Shown here piece after piece: positions 1 to 10,286 of a DNA stretch of 64,000 bases. The first letter of the stretch is position 1. Every line of letters starts with the position of its first letter. Both the position numbers and the translations under genes were made by a program. The notes below the pieces were generated by a model that did not search any database, had not been told where the DNA came from, and saw only the letters and a program-made list of their open reading frames with translations. Origin of the DNA: Gautieria morchelliformis (Eukaryota; Basidiomycota; Agaricomycetes; Gomphales; Gomphaceae); assembly GCA_015179125.1 (NCBI GenBank), contig WHVA01000453.1:29630-93629 (forward strand), given 5' to 3'.

Positions 1-7
1 AAAATAC

Positions 8-1984
8 GTGAGAAAACGGGACGACTATCCGCGCCCAGACTCTGGAAATCAACGATCAAAGGAATCAAGGTCGGAAACAGCAAGGAGCCCGCAAAACTAC
101 AAACCGTTCAGCGCAAGGGGGCGAGACCGAGCGGTATCTCCAACCCATAACAAGGCCGGGCCACGACCTAGGCAAAGTCCGCAATGCTCGAGAACGGCTC
201 CTTGGCTAACCAATGAGCAGAAGGGAAACCTGAGAGCACAGGGATTTTGCTTCCTTTGCAGGCAGCAAGGCCATCTCTCACGAGACTGCCCTGAGAGAAC
301 AACCGTTCCCTGGACGAGGGACGGTAGACCACCCGGGGTACAAGCTGCCATGGTAAACGTGGGCGAAAATGTCTTGGACCTCGATAAGCTAGCAAAAGAA
401 AATATAGAACTTCAGCTAAACATGATGGGGGATATAATGGAAGAAAATAATACCGGTGGTGCTTGGGCCCAACCACAGAGCGTGTTGGGTGCATACAAGC
501 TCCTGCACCAAAATCAAGCATAATATATTCGATTTGTTGTATGGTTTCCAATTCTTTCTCACATTGTTCTTGTACCATGCATTCACTTCTCTGCTTATTT
601 TCGAAATTTTCCAGTCACTCTCTACCTCTCCATTTCATTCTGTTATCTCTATTTTCACAAGCGGCTGCACCCAGCGGAGTTTGAAATGACTTCGACGCGC
701 GAGCCCTTGGGCGCTAAAGGGCCGGGTGCACGTATATGCATTCTGAGACAGAGTAGTACTCCTCTCCCAGTGACAATAAATTCACTGAGAGAGGCGAGTA
801 GTATCTTTCATATTTACATAGCATGTTGACTAAAAATCATGTAGTGTATTTGATTCTAGGTATTGTATTAATATAACAGTGACAATAAATTCACTGAGAG
901 AGTGAATTTGATTCTAGCTTTCTAAGAACTCTACCGAACCTTCTCTGCCATAACCCCAAGTTGCTAACAGAGCGTTTGGGATGAACTGGCGGACAGGCTC
1001 TCATCGAGAGTATCTTTAGCAAACTGTGAAATTCCCACACGCATATCAATGGCTGGAAGATATACAATAGTCCCGGTAACCACTCACTTGGTGCTCACAA
1101 ACGACCGCATGTTCAACATGCAGTATGTCATAAATAGTTCCCGAATTCTGGATAACCACTTTGACTGTGTGCAGTGGTTAGAATTCGAAAATATCCGTCG
1201 ACATGCAGAAATTCTGCCATACCTACTCTGTTACTCGGGAAACATGTGGGCAGACCCATGCCAAACCCTATGTACGAATGCAACCGGTTTGAGATGGGAC
1301 AGCGAATCCTGGTCTGACTTCGCAAACAACCCTAGGAGACTGAACAGGCATCAGTTAGCCACTCAAGAAATAGAGAGGACCACTCACAACCGAAGGTGTG
1401 ACGAACTCCGGGACAACCAAGATAGCGCAAATAGCGGAAATGAATATGAGTTCTTAGAGGACAGAAGTGACGAAAATCTCTCACCGATAATGCGCTCAAT
1501 GAGGAAGCTATTCCCACAGGAAGAGAATCCCGGGGAGGCACCGCCAACACTTACATGGGATATCGACAGTGCGGACTACGATGCTGAAGTGTATGGGGAG
1601 GCCACAGACGACATCTTAATGAATGCATCTGCTAGGCCTATGACCGACACACGCGCTGTAAAATCAAGGGGAAAATTAGCAAAATCCCCACAGCAAACTC
1701 AGAGAATGGAACACAATGCCAGCAAGCCAAAAGACTTCAAAAGGGTAATACCCAAGGCAATTGTAGTAACAGCAAAGATAAACGGAAAGGATGTACAAGC
1801 ATTGTTAGACCCGGGCTCTCTGGCCGACTTTGTCTCCACAACACTGGTGGACCAGCTAAACCTACCAGTGGAGCATCTAGTGAAGCCCTTACCATGCCAA
1901 TTGGCGGCCTCGGGCTCGAGAACCATGATACCTTGCTTGACAACGGTGAATTTTGCCTATAATGAAATAAACGAGCCACGATGA
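8..1984 (+). pseudogene. Ty3 gag-protease region, split by a solo LTR
   Basis: The 5' part has a basic stretch and one CCHC zinc knuckle (CFLCRQQGHLSRDCP, about 242-292), typical of retroelement nucleocapsid. Removing the LTR and one copy of its target duplication (483-974) rejoins the reading frame, which runs through to an aspartic-protease-like segment (LLDPGSLADFVSTT, about 1803-1845). The usual D-S/T-G active site reads D-P-G here, so protease activity is doubtful. The frame ends at a TGA (1982-1984), just before the second solo LTR. No start is seen; the first codons are probably internal to the original gag. Confidence 0.75.
483..969 (+). mobile_element. Solo LTR, Ty1/copia family A
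   Basis: This 487-bp unit begins TGTTGGGTGC and ends TTGCTAACA, with TG...CA ends and short inverted termini. It is flanked by a perfect 5-bp target duplication GAGCG (478-482 and 970-974). It is the same family as the 3' LTR of the copia element at 6210-6697 and the solo LTR at 49415-49902. No internal sequence is present, so it is a product of LTR-LTR recombination. It interrupts the gag of Ty3 element 1. Confidence 0.93.
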
Positions 1985-1991
1985 TTCAATG

Positions 1992-2664
1992 TGTTATGAT
2001 ACTCCATTTACGACATTAATGATATCACCAAGGCTCGTACCCAAGTTACATACAGATATCCCCGAACCCCCGACTCGCATACACACGACACCGAGCCAAT
2101 ACACCTTCGAGCACGCATACCAGGCACGCCAAGTGAATCGTCATCATATTGAATGCGTCGATCACATCAATCTCGATCGACAGACTGACCCGAGACACTG
2201 ATCCCCGCTTAGACATCAATTCAATTGGGATCAAGGTACATATGCATCCGATTGTCCCTGACCGGACTCGACCGCTGCTCCACAATTCCCCCTCGCACAT
2301 CACGCACATGTCTCTCCACATCATCGTCTTATGTACAAATAATCCTTAGAATTCCCTTGTCATATTCATTCGATAGCTCGCTCCAGTCTATACTACACAT
2401 CCCCCTATATCCCTGCGTCACATGCCACACGTACCGCATCGACGCCGAGCCCTTTCCAGTAGTTAAGTAGTACAAACAGATGTAACAATTATACACGAAT
2501 AACATTAGCTTCACCTCTCCACCGTCTCAAAGTTCCCGATCGAAGTAGTTTCTATAATACAAGCAGTCCCCTCAGCACTCAAACGTCTACTCGATTCAGC
2601 TCCACTTGAAGCTTGAATCAATTCCCAACTCCAAATACAAATCCATTCAGAATAACTCTTATCA
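1992..2664 (+). mobile_element. Solo LTR of an unassigned LTR element
   Basis: The 673-bp unit begins TGTTATGATACTCC and ends CTCTTATCA. It is flanked by the 5-bp duplication CAATG (1987-1991 and 2665-2669). Removing it rejoins the Ty3 frame at FNVINLKNYDVILGTPF, so the borders are set by the host element. No related internal region is in the window, so the family is unknown. The terminal inverted repeat is weak beyond the first bases. Confidence 0.8.
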
Positions 2665-2669
2665 CAATG

Positions 2670-4460
2670 TCATCAACCTCAAAAACTATGACGTTATCTT
2701 AGGGACACCTTTCCTCTTTCAGCACAAGGTAATGCTGGGATTCAACCCAGCAAGGGTGTCGGTGGTGTCCGCAATGTCGGAAAGATTAACAGGTCCTGAT
2801 GTCGCTGAAATAAGCTCCATGGCAGCGGATGTAGTAGAAGGAGGTTTAGAGAAGCTATGTACCGAATTGAGGGCCTACGCGAATGACATATGCAAGCCAG
2901 CTGGCCAAACGCCGCTCCCTCCTCTACGAGAAATTAATCACATGATACCCATAATAGACGAAAATCTCACCTACTCGTGGCAACCTTCCAAATGCCCTGG
3001 AGCGGTAAAACATCTTTGGAGAGAGAAATGGGGACTCTTACCTAAGCACGAGGAGATGGTGTTTCAGACTTGGTCGAAACGCTGTACCAATGCTAATAGT
3101 ATTAAAAAAACCTGGTGAGAATGGAGAAACCAGAATTAGAACTGTACTGGATAAAAGAGAGCAAAATAAGAACACGAGGAAGCTGGCAAGCCCCCTCCCA
3201 AATATGGAAACAATACTCACAAATGTGCTCCAACACCCATACAGAACCTTGATCGATGGAAGAGATGCCTATGAACAAATCCGTGTCATAGACGAGGACA
3301 TGCACCACACGACCTTCAACACACCGGGCGGAACAATAGAAAGCTTGGTAGTGCAGCAGGGCGATTGCAACGGCCCAGCTACATACTAAGCATTGATGAA
3401 CCACATCTTTGGGCCATATATTGGTATCTTCATGGATGTCTACTTAGATGACATAATAGTGTACTCTACCACAATAAAAGAACGCATAGAGCACTGTAAG
3501 CTGATTATAGACATTCTAACAAAAGAGAAACTATACCTATCAACGCCCGACAAACTCCAGTTCTTTGCCAAAGAACTGAAGGTGCTGGGCCACATCATAG
3601 ATGTATGAGGACTAGTCATCGATCCGGAAAAGGTGGACAAAATACTGAATTGGAAAACTCCACCAGGAAGGGATCAGCTCGCAGCTTTCATAGGGACTGT
3701 GAGTTATATCGCACCTAACTGCAAGGGGATTAGGACCCTGATGGGTGTCCTAGCGGAGAGGATGGGGTCCACGTCAATATGGCGATGGGGCCCTACGGAA
3801 CAACGAGCGTTCGACGACGTAAAGAAAATTGTACAAGACCATAGAGACTCACACAGAATCGCCCTGGACTACTCCGCCAATGCTCCACAAATACACCTGG
3901 TATGCGACGCTAGTCTAGGAGGTGTGGGAGGCATGGGATCATAGGGAAACGACCCGAAAACCGTGGCTCCAATAGCATTCTGGTCTGCAAATTCGATCCT
4001 GCGCAACAGAACTATCCAGTGCACGAAAGAGAATTATTAGCCATAGTAGAATCTTTGAAACAGTTCAGGCACTTACTTCAAGGGGTACGCTTCCGCATCT
4101 TTACAGACCATAAGCCCCTGGAATATATTTTATCTCAGAAAAATCTGTCAGCACGACAACACAGATGGATCAATGTACTAAGCGATTTCGACTTTGAGAT
4201 AATATATATGCCTGGTGAAGTGAACATAGTGGCAGATGCGCTATCACGAATGTATAACACAGAACCGGCAGGAATCATAAGAGCGGCATCGGAATACATA
4301 GTTGAAGAAGATGTACCAACGACGATAACTGAAATTAAGAGAAGACCCTGTTCTCTGAAGACCGGACACGAGGCCAACGCGTCCTTGCTGATGCACCTAA
4401 ACACAACCGGTATCAATAGTTGGCCCATAATAAAAACACGAGCCGGTCATGCTATACAGC
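2670..4460 (+). pseudogene. Ty3 reverse transcriptase-RNase H
   Basis: After the solo LTR the polyprotein continues with the protease/RT linker (YDVILGTPFLFQHKVMLGF). The RT palm segments follow (LKKPGENGETRIRTVLD near 3100 and YLDDIIVYS near 3441-3467, the catalytic DD box). RNase H is last (about 3880-4260; VCDASLGG, TDHKPLEYILSQK, VADALSRM). There are breaks: a frameshift near 3080-3110, TAA at 3387 where CAA is likely, TGA at 3606 where CGA is likely, TAG at 3942, and a 1-base loss near 3986. The segment stops at 4461, where an LTR of a different Ty3 family begins. Non-functional. Confidence 0.85.
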
Positions 4461-5109
4461 TGTTACGACCGTTCATTTCCGATTTCCGACTCTCAGTTCC
4501 GCAACACTTTCCGCCCCTCCGTTATTTCCAACATTCCGCCCATTGTTCTATTCCCTTGTTCTTTCGGATCTATTACTCAGACCCACCAGACCCGTTTCAT
4601 TGTTCATCAAAACCACATATCCGGTCACCCTTGTAATTCGTTGTCAGATATGTTTTTCTGACCCCTTGTTCTTTGCCATTGTTCTACCTTACCCTGAGCC
4701 CCCCTTGTAGTCCCATTGTTCCCAATAGTTAGTTCCCACGCATTGTCTACTCAACTTCCGCTTCCCCCGGAATTTGCTTAGTACCATATCATTACCTGTT
4801 GTCTCAGCTCTTTGTATAAAACCCCCTCATGTATGTCTGTTATTCTGCAATCAGATAATCACCTTTGATACTGGATTTCCTTCGCTCCATCTCCTGTTCT
4901 TAGCGCAGCGAGTCTAGCAAGTTCTCAGTCTCTCTCCGCCTTCCGCCTCAGTTCTGACTCAAGTTCCGACCAAACCTTTGGTTCAGTACTTTCCAACTTC
5001 CAACTCAGTTCCGAAATACTTAGGACGATAGTTCATTGGGGGTGCAACCTATAAGTTGAAGCCGCTGTCCTTTCCAGTTCTGACTTAGCGGAAATCTCGA
5101 TACGTAACA
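4461..5109 (+). mobile_element. LTR of Tf1-like Ty3 element 2, copy 1
   Basis: It begins TGTTACGACC and ends GATACGTAACA, so the ends form the inverted repeat TGTTACG/CGTAACA. It is clearly the same LTR as 53466-54157 but is 649 bp against 692. It contains TATAAAA at 4815-4821. About 28 nt after the TATA box lies AATCAGATAAT (4849-4859), which matches the priming site just outside the LTR. It sits directly in the RNase H end of Ty3 element 1 and is followed by gag. Confidence 0.9.
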
Positions 5110-5111
5110 GT

Positions 5112-5122
5112 ATTATCTGATT
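5112..5122 (+). promoter_or_regulatory. Self-priming primer-binding site (Tf1-like)
   Basis: ATTATCTGATT lies two bases after the LTR end and is the exact reverse complement of AATCAGATAAT at 4849-4859, the likely start of the transcript. In Tf1-type elements the first 11 nt of the mRNA fold back on such a site to prime minus-strand cDNA. The same pair is present in the second copy (53882-53892 with 54160-54170). Function is inferred from sequence. Confidence 0.7.
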
Positions 5123-5142
5123 CCCACCCGATAACTATCACT

Positions 5143-5920
5143 ATGCCTTCTCGTACCACAGCTACTTCAGCTTGAGCAGGAGCTGTCGAAGCTCTCTCTT
5201 ATTTTGGCAGTCTCAGATCCGCAGCACCAAGGCACGCGGAACCCTCCGGCAGCTCTCGTGCCAACGATGAGCTCTCCGATGCTATTCCGCAACGTTTCGA
5301 AGAAGTTCCCGACACTAATCCCGACGACAATCCCGACTATGATGGGAATTCAATGAGTAGCAGCGGCGAACAAACAGCAGCGTCATTCCGACGCCTAGCT
5401 CCACCATGACCACCTCCACCAGGATGACCTCCAGGGGGCCCTCATGGCGGCCCACCCGGCGGTCCCCCAGGCGGTCCTCCACCTCCAATTCCACCTCAGA
5501 TTCCCTCCAACCCAGTTCCGCCCGTGCCAGTTCCGGATCTTGCACAAGCCATCGCCATGCTAGCCGGACAACTTCAGCGCCCGGCCTAAGCACCACCATG
5601 CCCCAAGACAAAGGTCCGCAAACCAGATCAGTTCGACGGTTCCGACCCCAAGAAGCTCCAGCCATTTCTGGTCCAGCTTCAACTCAATTTCTGTGATCGT
5701 CCCGACGCCTTCCCCGACGACGAACGAAAGGTCAATTATGCCCTTTCCTATCTCCGAGGCATGGCTCTCGACTACTTCAAACCCGCCCTCATGGATCCGT
5801 TCGCTCTTGTCAACTGGGCCGACGATTACCACAACTTCGTTTCCGAACTCTGCAGCAACTTCGGACCATTTGACATGGAAGCCGATGCGGAAAATGAACT
5901 CGATAAGCTTCGTATGAAAG
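5143..5920 (+). pseudogene. Ty3 element 2 gag, copy 1, truncated
   Basis: ATG at 5143 opens the same gag as at 54191. It has a short N-terminal part, a Pro/Gly-rich stretch (about 5400-5560), then the retrotransposon gag core (PDQFDGSDPKKLQPF, FPDDERKVNYALSYLRG, FDMEADAENELDKL). Against copy 2 it has several C-to-T changes. One makes TGA from CGA at about 5176, one makes TAA from CAA at about 5587, and one changes CGT to TGT near 5694. Homology ends at 5920, where another LTR begins, so the zinc knuckle and all of pol are missing here. Confidence 0.85.
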
Positions 5921-6209
5921 TGTCACGGGAACACCAATCACACACTGTGCATGATCGCACTGTGTATGATCGCACTGGGTAAGATCGCACTGTGCGTGGT
6001 CACACTGCACTGTGCATGGTCGCACCGTGCATTATCACACACTGCATCATCGCAGCGTGTTGTTGGTGCCCCCTGAGCTTCTCCCAGCCTTTAGCATCCT
6101 TCTGTCTTGTGTTCCATTTATTTCCCTTCCTGTTCCGGCCCCTTCCGACATCATTCCTTCCTTATCTGTCCAGCCCTGTTATCGCTGGCATGATTGCTTA
6201 TGTAACTCG
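5921..6209 (+). mobile_element. LTR fragment with short tandem repeats, cut by copia element
   Basis: The gag of Ty3 element 2 breaks at 5921 with TGTCACGGGAACACC, a likely LTR start. About 5945-6050 holds imperfect copies of a 16-17-bp unit of the form GATCGCACTGTGCAT. A CT-rich stretch follows up to 6209, where the copia LTR begins, so the right end is lost. The start resembles the minus-strand start of the solo LTR at 55007-55496 (TGTCAGGGGACACC), suggesting related chromovirus LTRs. No coding sequence was seen. Confidence 0.6.
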
Positions 6210-6697
6210 TGTTAGCAACTAGGGGCTATGGCAGGGAAGGTTCGGTAGAGTTCTTAGAAAGCTAGAATCAAATGTACTCTCTCAGTGAATTTATTGTCAC
6301 TATTATATTGATACAATACCTAGAATCAAATGTACTACATGATTCTCAGTCAACATGTTATGAAAATACAAAGAATACTACTCGCCTCTCTCAGTGAATT
6401 TATTGTCACTGAGAGAGGAGTACAATCCTGTCTCAGAACGCATATACCTGCACCCGGCCCTTTAGCGCCTAAGGGCTCGCGCGTCGAAGTCATTTCAAAC
6501 TCCGCTGGGTGCAGCCGCTTGTGAAAATAGGAATAACAAAATGAAATGAAGAGGTAGGGAGTGACTAGAAAATTTTGAAAATAAACAGAGAAGTGAATGC
6601 ATGGTACAAGAACAATCTGAGAAGAGATTGAAACACCATACAGTAAATCGAATATATTATGCTTGATTTTGGTGCAGGAGCATATATGCACCCAACA
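6210..6697 (-). mobile_element. 3' LTR of Ty1/copia element (family A)
   Basis: This is the 488-bp copy of the TGTTGGGTGC...GCTAACA LTR in minus orientation. It is immediately preceded (on the minus strand) by a polypurine tract and the end of copia pol, so it is the 3' LTR of an element and defines the whole LTR family in the window. The left flank is ACTCG (6205-6209). The matching right flank is not seen, because the element is cut at 8289. Confidence 0.92.
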
Positions 6698-6710
6698 CGC
6701 CCCCTCAAGC
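6698..6710 (-). promoter_or_regulatory. Polypurine tract of the copia element
   Basis: On the minus strand CTTGAGGGGGCG sits between the pol stop codon and the LTR. This is the usual position and composition of the plus-strand primer of an LTR retrotransposon. Confidence 0.75.
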
Positions 6711-8288
6711 TTAATATATTCCGATTCTCTCATTGAGGATTCTCACTCTAGGACTAGGAAGTCCTTTAGTGAGAAGATCGGCTAGCATGTGTTCCGTTGG
6801 TAGGTACACAAGCTTAATTTCTTCATCTTCGACTATATCTCGGATGAAATATAATCTAATGTCGAAATGCTTGGTCCTCGTGTGTTGTTGAGTGCCATAA
6901 ACAATGGAAATGGCTGATTGATTGTCTGAATAAAGTTTGATGGGACAATTCAGCGGTTGGAACACTTCAGAAATAAAGTGGCGCATCCATAAGGCTTCTT
7001 TGCTCGCATGAGTCAGGGCAACGAATTCGGCTTCAGTTGATGATAGGGCTACTATGGATTGTTTTTGACAACTCCATGATACTGTCCCTCCATCAATCTG
7101 AAAAATATAAGCCGAGTATGAGTGCCTGTGCTCTTGTGAAGCCCAATCCGCATCTGAATACCCAATGAGGCCGTCTCGATTCTTCCCAAGTGTCAATTTG
7201 TAGTCCATCGTGCCTTTTAGATATTTAAAGACACGTTTGACTGCATGCCAATGCGTTGGACCTGGGTTTTCGAGGAATTGAGAAAGTAATGACACTGCAA
7301 ATGCAATGTCCGGTCAAGTGGCTACTGCTGCCCACATCAATGATCCTATCGCTTGTCTGTATGGAATTCTTGACATCTTCTGTTTGTCTTCATCTGTGGA
7401 AGGGCATTGGTCCCTGGATAATTTGACGGCTGGGTCGAGAGGTGTGGAAAATGTTTTGGCATCATCCAGATTGAATTTTTTGATGATTTTCTGGATGTAT
7501 GCGGCTTGTGATATTGCAATCGATTTGTTATTCCAATCTCTTTCGATTTTGAGGTTCAAAAGCCAGTGAATCTCGCCTAGATCTTTCATACTGAAGATCT
7601 GGGCAAGGTCATGCTTTACCCCATCGAGGATTGGTTGACTCTCAGCTGTGATAGTGAGGTCGTCTACTGCCGTTGCAATAATCGCATGCCCTCTCGGTCC
7701 ACGTCTGCAAAATACAGCTCCATCCGAAGCTGATTTAGTGAATCCTAGTTTGAGAAATTCACCACTCAGACGTTTGTACCATTCCCTTCCAGACTGTTTG
7801 AGGCCGTAAAGGGCTTTCTTCAGCAGGAGGACATCATCTTTGTCTCTGGTCTCATATCCATACGGCTGTCTCATGTAAATAGGTTCTGGCAGTGTAGCAT
7901 TCAAATACGCACTGTCCACATCCATTTGGTGAATAGGCCAGTTGTTCCTGGCAGCAATGGCACATATAATCCGTAAGGAAGTCATCCGAGCAACAGGTGC
8001 ATAGGTTTCATTATAGTCGACTCCAAAACTTTGTGTAAAGCCTTGGGCGACCATCCTCGATCTAGGTGTAATGGGTTCACCTTCTGGATTGCGTTTCCAG
8101 AGGAATACCCATCTATTTCCGACAATATTTGCTCCAGGAGGTGGTTTAACCACTTCCCATACACCTTTGTCGAGTAGCACCTTGTACTCTTTATCCATCG
8201 ATGCTTTCCACATAGGATCATTTATGGCTTCATCTGCATTGCTAGGCTCAGTCTGATTCAAATCCGGCAGCACATTATTGATGCCGTC
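6711..8288 (-). pseudogene. Ty1/copia pol: reverse transcriptase-RNase H
   Basis: Typical copia RT order: WKASMDKEYKVLLDKGVWEVV, RMVAQGFTQSFGVDYNETYAP, QMDVDSAYLNATLPEPIYM, a VDD-type catalytic loop (ATAVDDLTI), then KDLGEIHWLL. RNase H follows (YSDADWASQEHRHS, SSTEAEFVAL, DNQSAI, KHFDIRLYFIRD). A single in-frame TGA (about 7309-7311) splits it at AT*PDIAF, where the family has Arg (TRPDIAF). This is a CGA-to-TGA change. The 5' side (integrase, gag) is missing because a Ty3 LTR starts at 8289. Apart from that one stop the reading frame is whole, so this is one of the younger layers. Confidence 0.92.
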
Positions 8289-8845
8289 TGTTACGATACG
8301 ATCCGTCGTAAGGTTGACCGAGGTCGGGGACGAAACCCGAGTCAAGGTCCGAGGTTACAGGGCGAGGTTTGGATGGGGAAGTCGGAGAGGGACTTGGCTT
8401 CAGCTTATGTGCTGCGCCGAACCTACGCACGAGTCCCAACTTCGGAGGTAAACGAATAAGAGGCGAGGTTCTAGCTTAAGAGGCGAGGCGTAGAAACTAG
8501 CTAGGGATCGAAGGGACACGATAGTTGATTTTCAGACTGAGGAGTAGGAATGCATACAAGGGGGTTATATACGGACGAGGTGCAAGTCAGGGGCGAACAG
8601 ATTAGTGGAGGTCAGGGCGAGGTCAGGAGACCGAGGTCAGGGCGAGGTAATATACGAATGATGCGTGATGGAGCGGAATCAGTAACTAAGGGGGATACGG
8701 GCATGGGATCAAGGTCGGATATGAGTTCAAGCTCGGGCTCGGGCGCGGATAAGTATCATATGTACTCGGGCACGGATATCACAAGGCTTGGGGCTCGGAA
8801 GAAGGTTCTACCGGTAAGTAGCCGGCCAAAGGCCGGGTCCTTACA
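8289..8845 (-). mobile_element. 3' LTR of Ty3 chromovirus 3
   Basis: On the minus strand the LTR begins TGTAAGGACCC at 8845 and ends ATCGTAACA at 8289 (557 bp). It lies inside copia pol, so it inserted later. Part of it (about 8395-8425 plus) matches the LTR-end motif of Ty3 element 2 (ATAAGTTGAAG-type), showing relatedness. The left flank is CCGTC. The other flank is not seen because the element is truncated at its 5' side near 10521. Confidence 0.8.
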
Positions 8846-8860
8846 GTATTCCCCCCTTAT
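8846..8860 (-). promoter_or_regulatory. Polypurine tract of Ty3 chromovirus 3
   Basis: On the minus strand AAGGGGGGAATAC abuts the LTR start. It marks everything between the chromodomain and 8845 as internal sequence of this element, including the antisense gene. Confidence 0.7.
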
Positions 8861-9018
8861 GGCCGAGACCCTCGAGGCCGTAATGTGAACAAGGTTCGCC
8901 TATCCTTGAATCTAGATCTCGGTCCGATGTTAAGTAGCCGGAAAGGCGAAGCTTAAATCGTAGCCGAGGTTGGATAAAAGGGTGGGTAGGAAGGCAGCGA
9001 ACCCCATTGCCAACTAAT

Positions 9019-10159
9019 ATGGTGCGCCCTCAAGCCCTCTTCAGCTCAGCCGTCGACGAGAACAGCGTGAACAACGCGTTCGACCAGACTTTGTTGTCTG
9101 AGGAGAACGGAGCCTCGGGCGAGGTTACGCCCGAGGATCGACCCGAGGTTGGCACATTGCCAATTGATGAGACGGGGGCCATCGACATGCGGCAGCCGTG
9201 GCAGGAAGGACCGAGTGGAAAGAAGGTGAGTACCGTAGTTGTCTAATCATGGGCGCTGCTGATTTGTCTAGTATAAACGCATGTTATTCTCCTACCACCC
9301 GACCGACTTGTCCCTATACGGGTACAAGCTCGCCGACGGGGGACCTCGCGAGTGGCAGCTCGCGACCAAGGCCGAGGCGAGGTGCGCGCGCTGCGAAGAG
9401 CGCGACTATACGTGCCTTCAGGCCGTTAGTCTCGACTTCGGCCTCGCCGACCAGGGTGCTTGCGTGTGGTGCAGGACCCGTTCCTTGGGTTGTAGTATCG
9501 CCCAAGGTCGCCGCAGCAAGGCAACCCCAGGCAAGGGTCAGGCGGGTACCGCGAGCAAGAAGCGAGCGAGGAGCGAGGAGGCCGAGGATGGACCGAGGCC
9601 GAGGAAAGAGGCCAAGGTTCAGGACGAAGTTGCAGAGGATGACGACTCGAGTGATTGGGTCGAGAGGAACCTCGAGATGAGGGTAGAGCGGATGGAAGCG
9701 AGGTTGAGCGAGGAGAAGGGTAAGGAGACTGGGGAAGTGAGGCAGCGTGAGGAGACAGAGGTCGGGGAAGCGAGGCAGACTGAGGGGGAGGAAACCGAGG
9801 TTGGAGGTCGGAGGGCGAAAAAGGACAAGAAGACGAAAAGATCGGAGCGAAGTGCGGAGATGAGGGAGTTGATAGCGGCGGTGAGGGATGTGGGACAGAA
9901 GGTTGGCGAGGTTGGGGAGAGGGTGTGCGAGTTGCTAGGGGAGTTTAGGGCTGCGAATGACAGGATGAACAGGGCGGATGTGGAGTTCATGAGGATAAGG
10001 AGGAGGCGGAATTATTTGAAGCGGATGCAGGGGGCGAGGGACTTGGCAGATCATGGGGGACATGGGGGTCTGGTGGAGCGAAGTAGTAGTAGTAATGAGG
10101 AGGAGTCAGGTGAGGGTAGCGAGGGGAGCGAGGGAGAGGATATGAGGATGGTGGAGTGA
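9019..10159 (+). CDS. Antisense two-exon gene with a Zn2Cys6-like cluster inside a Ty3 element
   Basis: Exon 1 is 9019-9225, intron 9226-9271 (GTGAGT...CTAG, 46 nt), exon 2 9272-10159, giving about 364 aa. Residues 107-143 carry six cysteines as C-x2-C-x6-C, 15 residues, C-x2-C-x6-C (CARCEERDYTC and CVWCRTRSLGC). Apart from the longer linker this is the spacing of fungal Zn(II)2Cys6 DNA-binding domains. A Lys/Arg-rich patch follows, then a long Glu/Arg-rich, probably coiled-coil region (about 175-300) and an acidic Ser/Glu tail. It is antisense to the surrounding retrotransposon, between pol and the 3' LTR, and starts only about 170 bp from that LTR. The frame is open over the whole length, unlike most of the window. 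Function unknown; DNA binding is an inference. Confidence 0.7.
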
Positions 10160-10225
10160 ACTAGTAAATGGAATAATAGGCTTTTCTTGGTTTTTTATCG
10201 ATTTTTTGTTGTTCGATTGCGAGGG

Positions 10226-10249
10226 TTTTTTTTTTTTTTTTTTTTTTTT
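10226..10249. repeat. 24-nt T-run (A-run on the minus strand)
   Basis: A pure T tract on the plus strand between the 3' end of the antisense gene and the chromodomain end of Ty3 chromovirus 3. On the minus strand it is an A-run about 40 nt after the pol stop codon. Confidence 0.9.
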
Positions 10250-10286
10250 AACTACTGGGGTCATGGGGGTTAACAAAGGAAAATGA

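Larger units (their letters stand above)
1..4460 (+). mobile_element. Decayed Ty3/gypsy element 1, with two nested solo LTRs
   Basis: The element reads gag zinc knuckle, aspartic protease, reverse transcriptase and RNase H in the Ty3/gypsy order, starting before the window. It carries two solo LTRs (483-969 and 1992-2664) and is cut off at 4461 by another Ty3 LTR, so integrase and its own LTRs are not seen. The frame is broken by in-frame stops (about 1982, 3387, 3606, 3942) and by frameshifts near 3080-3110 and 3986. It is the oldest layer of the nest, because every other element nearby lies in it or beyond its break. Confidence 0.85.

Noticed and set aside
483..974. Solo LTR insertions that keep the reading frame (492, 678 and 495 bp including one duplication are multiples of three)
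   Set aside because: The other insertions (493, 442, 721 bp) are not, and the LTRs contain stops, so this is chance.
1992..2664. Small frames inside the solo LTR (70-92 codons)
   Set aside because: No motif, and the segment is fully explained as an LTR by its target duplication.
9619..9990. Long minus-strand frame opposite the antisense Cys6 gene
   Set aside because: It is the Ser/Leu-rich shadow of a Glu/Arg-rich plus-strand frame. The plus frame has the intron and the cysteine pattern.
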